Positions 7,892 through 16,435 of a DNA stretch of 64,000 nt are shown one piece after another (position 1 is the stretch's first letter; each line of letters starts with the position of its first letter). Source of the DNA: Billgrantia tianxiuensis (GTDB lineage: Bacteria; Pseudomonadota; Gammaproteobacteria; Pseudomonadales; Halomonadaceae); contig NZ_CP035042.1 of NCBI RefSeq assembly GCF_009834345.1, positions 4,898,001-4,962,000 of the forward strand, written 5' to 3'. The translations under genes and the position numbers were made by a program. Below the pieces are notes generated by a model. That model did not search any database, was not told the DNA's origin, and worked only from the letters and a program-made list of their open reading frames with translations.

Positions 7892-10027
7892 ATGTTCACC
7901 ATCGACGACCTGGCCGACAGACTCGGCGGCTACCTTCCTCCCGACGAGATCCAGCAGGTCAAGCGCGCCTTCTACTACGCCGAGCAGGCCCACGACGGGC
8001 AGCGCCGGCGCTCCGGCGAACCCTACGTCACCCACCCGCTGGCGGTGGCCAACATCCTCGCCAACATGCACATGGACCATCAGAGCCTGATGTCGGCCAT
8101 GCTGCACGACGTGATCGAGGATACCGGGGTTTCCAAGGAGGCCCTCGCCGAACAGTTCGGCAAACCGGTGGCGGAGCTGGTCGACGGCGTCTCGAAGCTG
8201 ACCCAGATCACCTTCGAGGACAAGGCCGTCGCCCAGGCCGAGAACTTCCAGAAGATGGTGCTGGCGATGTCCAAGGACATTCGCGTCATCATCGTCAAGC
8301 TCGCCGACCGCCTGCACAACATGCGAACGCTGGGCGCACTGCGCCCGGAGAAGAAGCGCCGCATCGCCCGCGAGACGCTGGAGATCTACGCCCGCATCGC
8401 CAGTCGCCTGGGCATCAACACCATTCGCGTCGAACTCGAGGACCTGTCGTTCCAGGCGCTTCACCCGATGCGCGCCGAACGCATCAAGCGCGCCGTCTCC
8501 AGCGCCCGCGGCCATCGCCGCTCGGCGATCCGCCAGATCCAGACCACGCTGCAGAAGAGCCTCGACGACGAGGGCCTATCCGGCACCGTGGTGGGCCGCC
8601 AGAAGCACCTGCTGTCGATCTACAAGAAGATGCGCGACCAGCGCAAGCCGTTCGCCGAGATCATGGACGTGTTCGGCTTCCGCATCATCACCGAAGACGT
8701 CGACAGCTGCTACCGCATCCTCGGCGTGGTGCACAACCTGTACAAGCCGGTGCCGGGGCGCTTCAAGGATTACATCGCCATCCCCAAGGCCAACGGTTAC
8801 CAGAGCCTGCACACCACGCTGTTCGGCAGCGGCGGCATGCCCATCGAGGTGCAGATCCGTACCCGCGAGATGGAGGCCATGGCCAACAACGGCATCGCTG
8901 CCCACTGGCTCTACAAGGCGGGCCAGACCGATCACCCCATCGCCGAGGGCAGCCATGCCCGGGCGCGGGAGTGGGTCAAGGGGCTGCTCGAGATGCAGCG
9001 CCATGCCGGCGACTCGCTGGAGTTCATCGAGCACGTCAAGAACGACCTGTTCCCCGACGACATCTACGTGTTCACGCCCCGCGGCGACATCATGGAGCTG
9101 CCCCAGGGCGCCACGGTGATCGACTTCGCCTACGCCGTGCACACCGACATCGGCAACAGCTGCATCGCCTGTCGCATCGACCGTCACCTGGCGCCGCTCT
9201 CGACCCGCCTGGAGAGCGGCCAAACGCTGGAGATCATCACCGCCCCCGGGGCGCGCCCCAACCTGGCCTGGCTCAACTTCGTGGTCACCGCCAAGGCGCG
9301 CTCGGCGATCCGGCACGCGCTCAAGCACCAGCAGCAGACCGAGGCGGTCCAGCTCGGCCGACGCCTGCTCAACAAGGCCCTGGCCGACTTCGAGACCAGC
9401 CTGGAAGAACTGCCCGAACACGTGCTGCCGGAGCTGCTGGACGAGCTCACGCTGAAGAACGAAGAGAGCCTGCTGGAATCGATCGGCCTCGGCACGCGGG
9501 TGGCCCACGTGGTGGCGCGGCGCCTGGTCGACCTGCTGCACGGCGACGCGGCCGAGGCCGGCGAACGCGCCCTCGCCGCCCAGGGGCCGATCGTGATCAG
9601 CGGCGCGGAGGGCATGGTGATCAAGTTCGCCCGCTGCTGTCATCCACTGCCCGGCGATCCGGTGGTGGGTCATCTGTCGGTGGGCAAGGGCATCGTGGTG
9701 CACCGCACCGAGTGCCGCAATCTCGACGAACTCAAGGGCGACCCCGACAAGCTGTTCGCTCTGGAGTGGTCCGACGAGAGCACCGAAGACTTCCCGGTGG
9801 CCCTGCGCATCGAGATCGAGAGCCGCCGTGGGCTGGTGGCCGAGCTTGCCAGCCTGGTCACCGATGCCGACGCCAACATCGAGCGCATCGGCATCGAGGA
9901 GCGCGATGCCCGGCTCTCCATCGTGCACCTGACCCTGGCGGTACGCGACCGGGTGCACCTGGCGCGCATCATCAAGCGTATTCGCAACCTCTCGCACGTC
10001 GGCAAGATCACTCGCGTCGGCAATTGA
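7892..10027 (+). CDS. spoT: Bifunctional (p)ppGpp synthetase/hydrolase SpoT
   Basis: A 711-residue Rel/SpoT enzyme that makes and degrades the stringent-response alarmone. The N-terminal HD hydrolase domain keeps the catalytic His72-Asp73 in LHDVIEDTG, so hydrolase activity is expected, unlike RelA. The synthetase domain follows (about 230-350, with YKPVPGRFKDYIAIPKANGY), then a TGS domain (about 385-445, VFTPRGDIMELPQGATVIDFAY), a zinc-finger/helical region with ARCCHPLPGD and a C-terminal ACT domain (about 630-711). Length and order match gammaproteobacterial SpoT. It sits directly after rpoZ and is followed by a strong hairpin. Confidence 0.97.
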   Translation: MFTIDDLADRLGGYLPPDEIQQVKRAFYYAEQAHDGQRRRSGEPYVTHPLAVANILANMHMDHQSLMSAMLHDVIEDTGVSKEALAEQFGKPVAELVDGVSKLTQITFEDKAVAQAENFQKMVLAMSKDIRVIIVKLADRLHNMRTLGALRPEKKRRIARETLEIYARIASRLGINTIRVELEDLSFQALHPMRAERIKRAVSSARGHRRSAIRQIQTTLQKSLDDEGLSGTVVGRQKHLLSIYKKMRDQRKPFAEIMDVFGFRIITEDVDSCYRILGVVHNLYKPVPGRFKDYIAIPKANGYQSLHTTLFGSGGMPIEVQIRTREMEAMANNGIAAHWLYKAGQTDHPIAEGSHARAREWVKGLLEMQRHAGDSLEFIEHVKNDLFPDDIYVFTPRGDIMELPQGATVIDFAYAVHTDIGNSCIACRIDRHLAPLSTRLESGQTLEIITAPGARPNLAWLNFVVTAKARSAIRHALKHQQQTEAVQLGRRLLNKALADFETSLEELPEHVLPELLDELTLKNEESLLESIGLGTRVAHVVARRLVDLLHGDAAEAGERALAAQGPIVISGAEGMVIKFARCCHPLPGDPVVGHLSVGKGIVVHRTECRNLDELKGDPDKLFALEWSDESTEDFPVALRIEIESRRGLVAELASLVTDADANIERIGIEERDARLSIVHLTLAVRDRVHLARIIKRIRNLSHVGKITRVGN

Positions 10028-10036
10028 ACCGTTACC

Positions 10037-10070
10037 GGCCCATTCGCCGCCCTGGCGCGGCGAATGGGCC
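10037..10070 (+). terminator. Terminator after gmk-rpoZ-spoT
   Basis: GGCCCATTCGCCGC (10037-10050) and GCGGCGAATGGGCC (10057-10070) make a perfect 14-bp stem with loop CCTGGC, ten bases after the spoT stop. The following TTGCATTG is only a weak T-tract. Confidence 0.7.
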
Positions 10071-10114
10071 TTGCATTGACCCTCGTTACGCATCGACATC
10101 GAAAGGAGACCGTC

Positions 10115-10504
10115 ATGAGCAACAAGGCCGTGATCAACACCGAAAAGGCACCCGCCGCCATCGGTCCTTACTCCCAGGCCATCAAGGCCGGCAACACCAT
10201 CTACCTCTCCGGCCAGATACCCCTCGACCCGGCCACCATGGAACTCGTCTCCGACGACTTCGAGGCCCAGGCCCGTCAGGTCTTCACCAATCTCAAGGCC
10301 GTGTGCGAAGAAGCCGCCGGTTCGCTGGGCGAGATCGTCAAGCTCAACCTCTACCTGGTGGACCTGGACAACTTCGCGGTGGTCAACAAGGTCATGGAGG
10401 AGTTCTTCTCCAAGCCTTACCCGGCCCGTGCCGCGGTGGGCGTCAAGGCGCTGCCCAAGGGGGCGCAGTTCGAGGCGGAAGCCGTTATGGTCATCGGCGA
10501 CTAA
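10115..10504 (+). CDS. ridA: RidA family reactive enamine/imine deaminase
   Basis: A 129-residue YjgF/YER057c/UK114 protein. It hydrolyses reactive 2-aminoacrylate and related enamines produced by PLP enzymes such as threonine dehydratase. Family motifs are visible: [26 protein letters not shown], the Arg in [21 protein letters not shown], and the acidic end [19 protein letters not shown] precedes the chosen ATG. It lies after spoT as in Pseudomonas and E. coli, but a terminator hairpin separates them, so it probably has its own promoter. Confidence 0.95.
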   Translation: MSNKAVINTEKAPAAIGPYSQAIKAGNTIYLSGQIPLDPATMELVSDDFEAQARQVFTNLKAVCEEAAGSLGEIVKLNLYLVDLDNFAVVNKVMEEFFSKPYPARAAVGVKALPKGAQFEAEAVMVIGD

Positions 10505-10510
10505 AGAGCC

Positions 10511-11023
10511 GTGAGGCTCTTCCTGGCCCTGATGCCGTCGCCCGAGCTGCGAACGCGGCTCGGGGCGCTGGCGGATATCGCCCATGCCCAGTGCGGCGGG
10601 CGACGCATGCCCGACGCGAGCTTGCATGTCACGCTCGCCTTTCTCGGCGAAGTGGAGGAGGCGAAGGCCACCGAGCTCGTCGAGTGGGTGCAGGGCCTGA
10701 CCATCGAACCCGGCGAGTGGCACATCGACCGGTGGGGCGGCTTCCGCCGCCCAGGTATCGTCTGGGTCGGCGCCAGCCGGCCCGACCCCGCCCTCGAGCG
10801 ACTGCACGGCAGGCTCTGGGGAGTTCTCGAGGCAAGCGGCCTCGGCGCACCTCCCGCCAGGTACATCCCGCACGTCACCTTGCTGCGGCGCGCCGACACC
10901 CAACTGCTGGAAGGTCTTCCCGCCATGGACTTGGCATGGACCTATAATCAGATCGAACTGATGAGATCGATCATCGATGAGCGAGGCGCGCACTACCGGA
11001 CCCTGGCCGTATCACGGGGGTGA
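10511..11023 (+). CDS. thpR: RNA 2',3'-cyclic phosphodiesterase (ThpR/LigT)
   Basis: A 170-residue 2H phosphoesterase. The two catalytic H-x-T motifs are HVTLAFL (near residue 38) and HVTLLRR (near 120). The family opens 2',3'-cyclic phosphates on RNA ends and can act as a weak RNA ligase in vitro. The start is a GTG six bases after the ridA stop. A small perfect hairpin, AAGAGCC-GTGA-GGCTCTT (10504-10521), encloses that GTG and could damp translation. The gene probably shares a transcript with ridA. Confidence 0.9.
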   Translation: MRLFLALMPSPELRTRLGALADIAHAQCGGRRMPDASLHVTLAFLGEVEEAKATELVEWVQGLTIEPGEWHIDRWGGFRRPGIVWVGASRPDPALERLHGRLWGVLEASGLGAPPARYIPHVTLLRRADTQLLEGLPAMDLAWTYNQIELMRSIIDERGAHYRTLAVSRG

Positions 11024-11092
11024 CCTTCAGGGATGAAGGTGCGCCAGATCAGCCAACGCCAGATTGGCGCAAAAAGAAAAAGGGAGAACGCT

Positions 11093-11599
11093 TTGAATCG
11101 CAGGAAGAACGTGGCTGCCGGACTACTGGCCGGACTAGCGCTGATCGGCAGCCCTGCCGGACTCGCCGATCTCTACCTCGACGGCGGCATCACCAGCGAA
11201 TCGACCGCCGTCGCACGCATCGAACTCGATACGTTCATTGCCTTCGAGCCCCTACCACCGCCGCTGACCCTGCGCCTGGGCACCGGCCTGCTGTTGCTGC
11301 AGGGGCGCGAGGAGCAGCACAACGCGGCCTGGCTGGTGACACCGGCGTTGCGCTGGACCTTTGGTGGCGAGCGCGGCGTATTCGTCGAAGGCGGCATCGG
11401 TGCGGCGTTGTTCCTCGAATCGCGTCTCGAATCGCGCGAGCTCGGCAGCGCCTTCCAGTTCCAGGATCGCCTGGCCCTGGGGGCACCGCTGGGAGCGGGC
11501 GAGCTCGCCCTGAGCCTGACGCACTACTCCAATGCCGGTATCAGGTCGCCCAACGAGGGCTTCGAGACCCTGACGCTGGGTTATCGGCTGGCGCTCTAG
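11093..11599 (+). CDS. PagL-like lipid A 3-O-deacylase (outer membrane)
   Basis: A 168-residue outer-membrane beta-barrel enzyme of the PagL/acyloxyacyl hydrolase family, which removes the 3-O acyl chain of lipid A. The C-terminal block HYSNAGIRSPNEGFETLTLG carries the catalytic His-x-Ser of PagL and the downstream Asn and Glu. Residues 1-24 are a signal peptide ending near PAGLA. The start is taken as TTG preceded by AGGGAGAACGCT, giving MNRRKNVAAGLLAGLALIG; an ATG 60 bases upstream would give an unusually long basic N-terminus and lacks a good ribosome site. The alternating-hydrophobic strands and final aromatic/Leu end fit a small barrel. Confidence 0.75.
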   Translation: MNRRKNVAAGLLAGLALIGSPAGLADLYLDGGITSESTAVARIELDTFIAFEPLPPPLTLRLGTGLLLLQGREEQHNAAWLVTPALRWTFGGERGVFVEGGIGAALFLESRLESRELGSAFQFQDRLALGAPLGAGELALSLTHYSNAGIRSPNEGFETLTLGYRLAL

Positions 11600-11625
11600 C
11601 CCGCAACGCGGCCGCTGCCGCTGGC

Positions 11626-12267
11626 TCATAGCCAGCCCAGCTCGATGCCTCGCAGCACTGCCCGCATGCGGTCGCGTACGCCCAGCTTGGAGAGAATGCT
11701 CGACACCTGGTTCTTCACCGTCCCCTCGGCGGTGCCCAGGGCGTGCGCCACCTCGCGGTTGTTGAGCCCGCTGGCCAGCAGGCGCAGGATTTCGGTTTCC
11801 CGCACGGTCAGTCGACAGGGGGGATCGAGGCAGTCGAAGTCGATCCGCGTCTCGCGGACCCCGGCCAGCACGCGTTCGGTGATCGATGGCCGGATGGCCG
11901 AGCCACCCGTGGCGACCCGGCGGATATCCTCGGCCAGCCGTTCCAGCGAAATGTCCTTGAGCAGAAAACCGCGCGCGCCCGCGCGCACGCCCGCCAGCAA
12001 CGCCTCGTCGTCGTCGAAGGTAGTGAGCAGGATGGTCGGCGGCAGTCGCCCCAGCTCGCTCAGTCGGGCCAGGACCTCGATACCGCCGAAGCCCGGCATG
12101 CGGACGTCGAGCAGCATCACGTCGGGCGCCAGCTCGTCGACGAGGCCGATCGCCTCCTCCCCGCTTGCGGCTTCGCCCGCCACCTCGATATCCGGAGTCA
12201 GCGCCAGCAGGCCGGCAATCCCGCTGCGCACGAGCTGCTGATCGTCCACCAATAGCACACGGATCAT
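11626..12267 (-). CDS. NarL/LuxR family response regulator
   Basis: A 213-residue regulator. The N-terminal receiver has the acidic pair VDDQ and the phosphoacceptor Asp in DVMLLDVRMPG (near residue 54). The C-terminal LuxR-type helix-turn-helix is LTVRETEILRLLASGLNNRE with VKNQVSSILSKLGV. Its start overlaps the stop of the upstream sensor kinase gene (ATGA), so the two form a two-component pair. The target is unknown; the divergently read beta-barrel gene at 13795 is the closest candidate. Confidence 0.92.
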   Translation of the reverse strand: MIRVLLVDDQQLVRSGIAGLLALTPDIEVAGEAASGEEAIGLVDELAPDVMLLDVRMPGFGGIEVLARLSELGRLPPTILLTTFDDDEALLAGVRAGARGFLLKDISLERLAEDIRRVATGGSAIRPSITERVLAGVRETRIDFDCLDPPCRLTVRETEILRLLASGLNNREVAHALGTAEGTVKNQVSSILSKLGVRDRMRAVLRGIELGWL

Positions 12268-13577
12268 GTCTCTTCTCTCTTTGCGGGAAGCCAGAATCCA
12301 ACCTGATAGCCGGCTCCGGGTCGTGTCTCGATCGACAGGCTGCCGCCAGCCTCCCCGATTCTCTCGCGCATGCCGGTCAGGCCGTTGCCGGGAACGACCC
12401 TGGCCCCACCGTAGCCGTTGTCGACGACGGCCACATGGATGCCGCTGGCCTTGCAGGTCACGCAGACCTCGATTTTGCTCGCACGCGCATGGCGCACGGC
12501 GTTGGAGAGCGCCTCCTGTACGCCACGGAAAATCACATGCGCCATGGCCGGGTCACGCACCCGGCAGCGTGGGTCGTAGCTCAGCTCGATGCGCGGTTCG
12601 GGCATCCCCGAGCAGAGCGTCTGCAGGCTGCTGAACAGGTCTATCGGCGCCTCGAGACGCTCGCGCTCGACCGTCCTCCGAACTTCCTGATAGAGCTCCC
12701 GGGCAATGGCCTGGGCCGTCTGCAGCGACGCCTGCGTGCGCTGCGGCTGGCGCGCCGCCAGGTCCAGGTGCAGGTTGAGCGCCGCCAGATGGTGGCCGAG
12801 GCCATCATGCAGGTCCCGGGAGATACGCAGCCGTTCGCTGGCCCGCGTGCTGTCGGCCAGCAGCTGGCGCGTGGCCGAGAGTTCGGCGTGGGCCTTGGCC
12901 AGCCTGACCCGGTGACGCCGCTCGACCATGGCCATGCAGCCCAGGCAGAAGGCAAACAGCTGCCAGATGAAGAACATCAGGATGGCCACCACCAGCAGGT
13001 TCGCCAGGCTGATCGACGGCAGCTCGATCCCCGCGGCCTCGGCGGCTGCGAGGGACGCCTCCATAGGATCCGCCGCCAACAGGATCGCGCCCCACAGCAG
13101 CGACTTGAGGGCAGCCTGGACCAGCAGCCAGGCGAAGGCCTTGGCCAGGGGGTAGAGGAAGGGCAGTTCGGCGGCCACGATCAGCAACAGCTCCTCGTTG
13201 ATCAGCAGGCCTATCGAAATCTGCGCGACCAACAGCCAGCGCGTGCGGGCAAGCCGGTAGGCATGTGGCGCCGTCGCCAAACAGAACGCCGCGGCGAAAG
13301 CGACGAAGCCAGCCATCACCATCGCTTCGCTGAACAGCAGCCCTGCCACCACGTCGCCGAGCCATTGGCGCACCAGGGTTTCGCCGCTCAACGTGAGGAC
13401 CAGCTCCTCCGCCACGGCCAATTCGTCGTGGACCCGGTGCATCACATAAATCGCCGCACAGGCGACCAGGCAAATGGCCCGGAACAGCCCGGTAGACGAG
13501 ACGAAGAAACGTACCAGGGCATGTCGTCCCCTGCGGAGCCCTCCCCACCCATCCGATACCGATGTTCCGGCCGTCAT
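12264..13577 (-). CDS. Membrane sensor histidine kinase, DesK/NarX-type (HisKA_3)
   Basis: A 437-residue kinase. The N-terminal half holds about five or six hydrophobic segments without an obvious large sensory domain, so the cue may be in the membrane. A coiled coil leads to the HisKA_3 phosphoacceptor RDLHDGLGHHL. The ATPase part has AVRHARASKIEV and DNGYGGARVVPGNGLTGMRERI. The ATG chosen has AGGAG nine bases upstream; an in-frame ATG 27 bases further up lacks one. The gene is coupled to its response regulator. The multi-helix DesK-like architecture is often linked to membrane or envelope stress, but that is inference. Confidence 0.88.
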   Translation of the reverse strand: MTAGTSVSDGWGGLRRGRHALVRFFVSSTGLFRAICLVACAAIYVMHRVHDELAVAEELVLTLSGETLVRQWLGDVVAGLLFSEAMVMAGFVAFAAAFCLATAPHAYRLARTRWLLVAQISIGLLINEELLLIVAAELPFLYPLAKAFAWLLVQAALKSLLWGAILLAADPMEASLAAAEAAGIELPSISLANLLVVAILMFFIWQLFAFCLGCMAMVERRHRVRLAKAHAELSATRQLLADSTRASERLRISRDLHDGLGHHLAALNLHLDLAARQPQRTQASLQTAQAIARELYQEVRRTVERERLEAPIDLFSSLQTLCSGMPEPRIELSYDPRCRVRDPAMAHVIFRGVQEALSNAVRHARASKIEVCVTCKASGIHVAVVDNGYGGARVVPGNGLTGMRERIGEAGGSLSIETRPGAGYQVGFWLPAKREET

Positions 13578-13794
13578 CCACCCACACTCCTGAATTCGAG
13601 GCACCGGGGCCGCGCTTGACGGAGCGCAAGCGATGCCGACCCCGGCAGCATATCAGGCCCGCCTGAAGGCGGCGTATGCGAGTCGTCACATGTGCCGGGC
13701 CTGACCTCCGGGACATGCCGATCGGCTGCGCCGAGCCTATCGTGACGCCTCGTCGTGGTCGGTCAGGCGACCGGCCCATCATCGAGGAAACACC

Positions 13795-14478
13795 ATGAAG
13801 AAACTCATGATCGCAGCGGCCTGGCTGGCCGCGTTCTCTTCCGCCGGCAGCATGGCCCAGGAGAGCCCCACGGAGTCGGGCGCTTTCGTCTACTCCAAGC
13901 TCGGCACTTTCGGCCTGGGGGCGGGTGTCGGTTATGCCGTCGATCGGCAGCTGGCGTTGCGCCTGGGGGTCAATGGCGAATCCGAGTTCAAGGACGACCG
14001 CACGCTCGAGGGCGTCGAATACGAGCTCAAGCGCAAGCAGAACCACGCCGTCGAAGCGCTGGTCGACTGGTACCCCCTGGCGGGCAGCGGCTTCCGCCTC
14101 TCCGGAGGGCTGCTGTTCGCCAATCCCGAGACCCGTCTCGAAGGCAAGCGCGACGGCCGTGGCGGCTACACGATCAACGGCACGCGCTACTCCGCCGCGG
14201 AGGTGGGCGACCTCAGGGGCAAGGTGGAACACAATCGCGTCGCGCCCTACCTGGGCCTGGGCTGGGAATCGTCGCCGGCCTGGCAGCCGGGTTGGCGCTT
14301 CATCAGCGACCTGGGAGTGGCCTACTACGGCAGCCGCAACCCCACCCTCGAAGCCTCACGCAGCGGCGGCAACGCCGACCTGCGGGCCGACCTGCGCGCC
14401 GAACGCGACCGTCTCTCGCTGAAAAAACGCGATGAGTTCGGCCTCGGCATGTCGATCGGCGTCGCCTACACCTTTTGA
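13795..14478 (+). CDS. Putative outer-membrane beta-barrel protein
   Basis: A 227-residue secreted protein. Residues 1-21 are a clear signal peptide (MKKLMIAAAWLAAFSSAGSM, cut before QESP). The rest is made of alternating polar/hydrophobic strands and ends in GVAYTF, the terminal Phe recognised by the Bam machinery. The region VGYAVDRQLALRLGVNGESE recalls small OmpA/OmpW-like barrels, but I cannot name a family. It is divergent from the two-component pair at 11626-13577 across about 217 bp, which suggests regulation by that pair. The intervening DNA has a small inverted repeat CCGCCT-GA-AGGCGG (13659-13672). Confidence 0.7.
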   Translation: MKKLMIAAAWLAAFSSAGSMAQESPTESGAFVYSKLGTFGLGAGVGYAVDRQLALRLGVNGESEFKDDRTLEGVEYELKRKQNHAVEALVDWYPLAGSGFRLSGGLLFANPETRLEGKRDGRGGYTINGTRYSAAEVGDLRGKVEHNRVAPYLGLGWESSPAWQPGWRFISDLGVAYYGSRNPTLEASRSGGNADLRADLRAERDRLSLKKRDEFGLGMSIGVAYTF

Positions 14479-14513
14479 TGGCCCCGCGCTACCGTCAAAC
14501 GACCATACGCAAA

Positions 14514-14546
14514 CGACAACGCGGGGCGTGGCAGCCCGCGTTGTCG
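14514..14546. terminator. Terminator between the beta-barrel and SDR genes
   Basis: CGACAACGCGGG (14514-14525) and CCCGCGTTGTCG (14535-14546) form a perfect 12-bp stem with a 9-base loop between two convergent genes, followed by CTTCCTTCG on the plus strand. Confidence 0.7.
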
Positions 14547-14565
14547 CTTCCTTCGTCAAGGCTTG

Positions 14566-15438
14566 TCAGACCGGCTCGGCGAGGAAGCCGCCCTCCTGCA
14601 TCACCTGAGCGTATCCCTCACGGTAGCTGGGATAGCGGAACGCATAGCCCGTCGCACGCAGGCGGGCGTTGTCGCAGCGCTTGCTCGAGCGCTTGCGCAG
14701 CGGCGCCTGGATCACCTCGGTGGACTCCACCTTGAGCTGTGTCGCCAGCCACGCCATGACCTCGTGCAGCGGTGCCGGCGCGCTGTCGCTGGCCAGATAG
14801 AGCGTATCGAGAGACTGGCCAGCCGCAGCGAGACCGATCAGATGGGCCAACACACCGGCACAGTCGTCACGGTGAATGCGGTTGGAGTACATGGGCGGCG
14901 TTTTCGGCGCGATACGGCCCTCCAGGACCTGGCGGATCAGGCGATCCCGGCCCGGTCCGTAGATTCCCGAAAAACGCACTACCGTACCGGGAAGCGAACT
15001 CTGCTGGAGGGCCTGCTCGGCTTCGCGCATCAGTGCCCCGGCGAAGCCCGCGGATTCCGCTGGGGTCTCCTCGTCGACCCGCTCGCCCTCCTTCTGGCCA
15101 TACACGCTGGTGGAGGAGACGAAGAACAGCCGCTTCGGCGCCTCGTTGCGTCCCTCGTAGGTGCGCAGCACCGCCTTGAGACCGTCGGGATAGGCGGCCC
15201 GATAGGCGGCTTCATCGAAGCGGTCGGCGCTCAGGATATAGACCACGTAATCCACGTCGGGCAGTGCCGCCAGCGCCTCTTCATCGTGCAGGTCCAGCGG
15301 CAACGGCTCGATGCCGCTTCCCTCCAGCGCTGCCGTACTACGGCGCGCGCCGATCACGCGGTGGTCGGCCTCCAACAGCTCTCGGCCCAGCACCATTCCG
15401 ATGTCGCCACAACCTAGAATCAGTATCGTGTTCTTCAA
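14566..15438 (-). CDS. NAD(P)-dependent epimerase-like SDR (YeeZ family)
   Basis: An extended short-chain dehydrogenase/epimerase of 290 residues. The Rossmann motif ILGCGDIGMVLGREL is at the N-terminus, FFVSSTSVYGQ follows in the middle, and FSGIYGPGRDRLIRQ is typical of YeeZ-like proteins. The substrate is unknown. The start is taken as a TTG giving MKNTILILGCGDIG, preceded by GGGGGCGAGAGAAAG; an ATG 42 bases upstream (15480) is possible but has no ribosome site and would sit in the divergent oxyR promoter region. Confidence 0.75.
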   Translation of the reverse strand: MKNTILILGCGDIGMVLGRELLEADHRVIGARRSTAALEGSGIEPLPLDLHDEEALAALPDVDYVVYILSADRFDEAAYRAAYPDGLKAVLRTYEGRNEAPKRLFFVSSTSVYGQKEGERVDEETPAESAGFAGALMREAEQALQQSSLPGTVVRFSGIYGPGRDRLIRQVLEGRIAPKTPPMYSNRIHRDDCAGVLAHLIGLAAAGQSLDTLYLASDSAPAPLHEVMAWLATQLKVESTEVIQAPLRKRSSKRCDNARLRATGYAFRYPSYREGYAQVMQEGGFLAEPV

Positions 15439-15515
15439 CTTTCTCTCGCCCCCTGATAAAAAGTCCCTATTGAAAGTCATCTATCGTCCGAGAGGATGCC
15501 CACGGGGCACCAGAC

Positions 15516-16435
15516 ATGACTCTAACAGAACTTCGCTACATCGTAACCTTGGCGCAAGAGCGCCACTTCGGACGGGCGGCCGAGCGCTGCTTCGTCTCCC
15601 AGCCCACCCTGTCGGTGGCGGTCAAGAAACTCGAGGAGGAGCTTGGCGTGGCGCTGTTCGAGCGCTCCAAGTCCACCGTGCAGGTCACACCGCTGGGCGA
15701 GAAGATCGTCGAGCAGGCGCAGCGCGTGCTGGAGCAGAGCAGCGTGATCAAGGAGCTGGCCAATGCCGGCAAGGACCAGCTGGCGAGCCCGCTGCGCATC
15801 GGCGCGATCTATACCATCGGTCCCTACCTGTTCCCGCACCTGGTGCCGGCGCTGACCCGCAGCGCCCCACAGATGCCGCTCTACATCGAAGAAGGCTTCA
15901 CCGCCAACCTGCGGCGCAAGCTGCGCAGCGGCGAACTCGACGCCATCATCATCGCGTTGCCGTTCACCGAAACCGACGTGGTGACCAAGCCGCTCTACGA
16001 GGAGCAGTTCGAGGTGCTGATGCCGGCCGACCACGCCTGGGCCCAGCGCAAGACCATCGACAAGGAGGATCTGCTCAAGGAGCGCCTGCTGCTGCTGGAG
16101 AGGGGCACTGCTTTCGCGACCAGATCCTCGAGGCCTGCCCCGCCATCAGCCAGCAGCTCAATAGCCCCAGCAACACCCTCACCGCCGAGGGCGGCTCGCT
16201 TGAGACGATCCGCCACATGGTCGCCTCGAAGCTCGGCATTACCGTGCTGCCCCGCTCGGCCATCGGCACCGGGCACTACGAGAGCGGGCTGCTCGCCAGC
16301 CGGCCGTTCAAGGCACCGGCCCCATCGCGTACCGTGGCGATCGCCTGGCGTGCCAGCTTCCCACGGCCCAAGGCGATCGATGCGGTGACGGATGCCATCA
16401 CCGAGTGTCACGAGGCGCTTCCCGAGCCGGCATGA
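15516..16435 (+). pseudogene. oxyR: LysR-family hydrogen peroxide regulator OxyR, one frameshift
   Basis: The peroxide-sensing activator. The N-terminal helix-turn-helix begins MTLTELRYIVTLAQERHFGRAAERC. The frame breaks at a run of four G near 16102-16105; with five G it reads LLLLERGHCFRDQILEAC, the expected OxyR segment holding the peroxidatic Cys (GHCxRDQ) and leading to the second conserved Cys. The repaired protein is 306 residues, against 305 in E. coli. The C-terminal reading ends at 16433-16435 and overlaps the recG start, as in Pseudomonas where oxyR precedes recG. The break is probably an assembly error. Upstream, ATAA-N7-CTAT (15456-15470) matches one half of an OxyR site. Confidence 0.9.

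Noticed and set aside
8576..10993. An 805-codon open frame on the minus strand through spoT and ridA
   Set aside because: It lies antisense to certain genes, its translation is low-complexity and Gly/His/Asp/Arg-rich, and such frames are expected from codon bias in GC-rich DNA. The same applies to minus-strand 4096-5808, plus-strand 12165-13619 and plus-strand 48708-50993.
15456..15470. ATAA-N7-CTAT near the oxyR start as an OxyR autoregulatory site
   Set aside because: It matches only one half of the four-element OxyR pattern; the following two elements do not fit.
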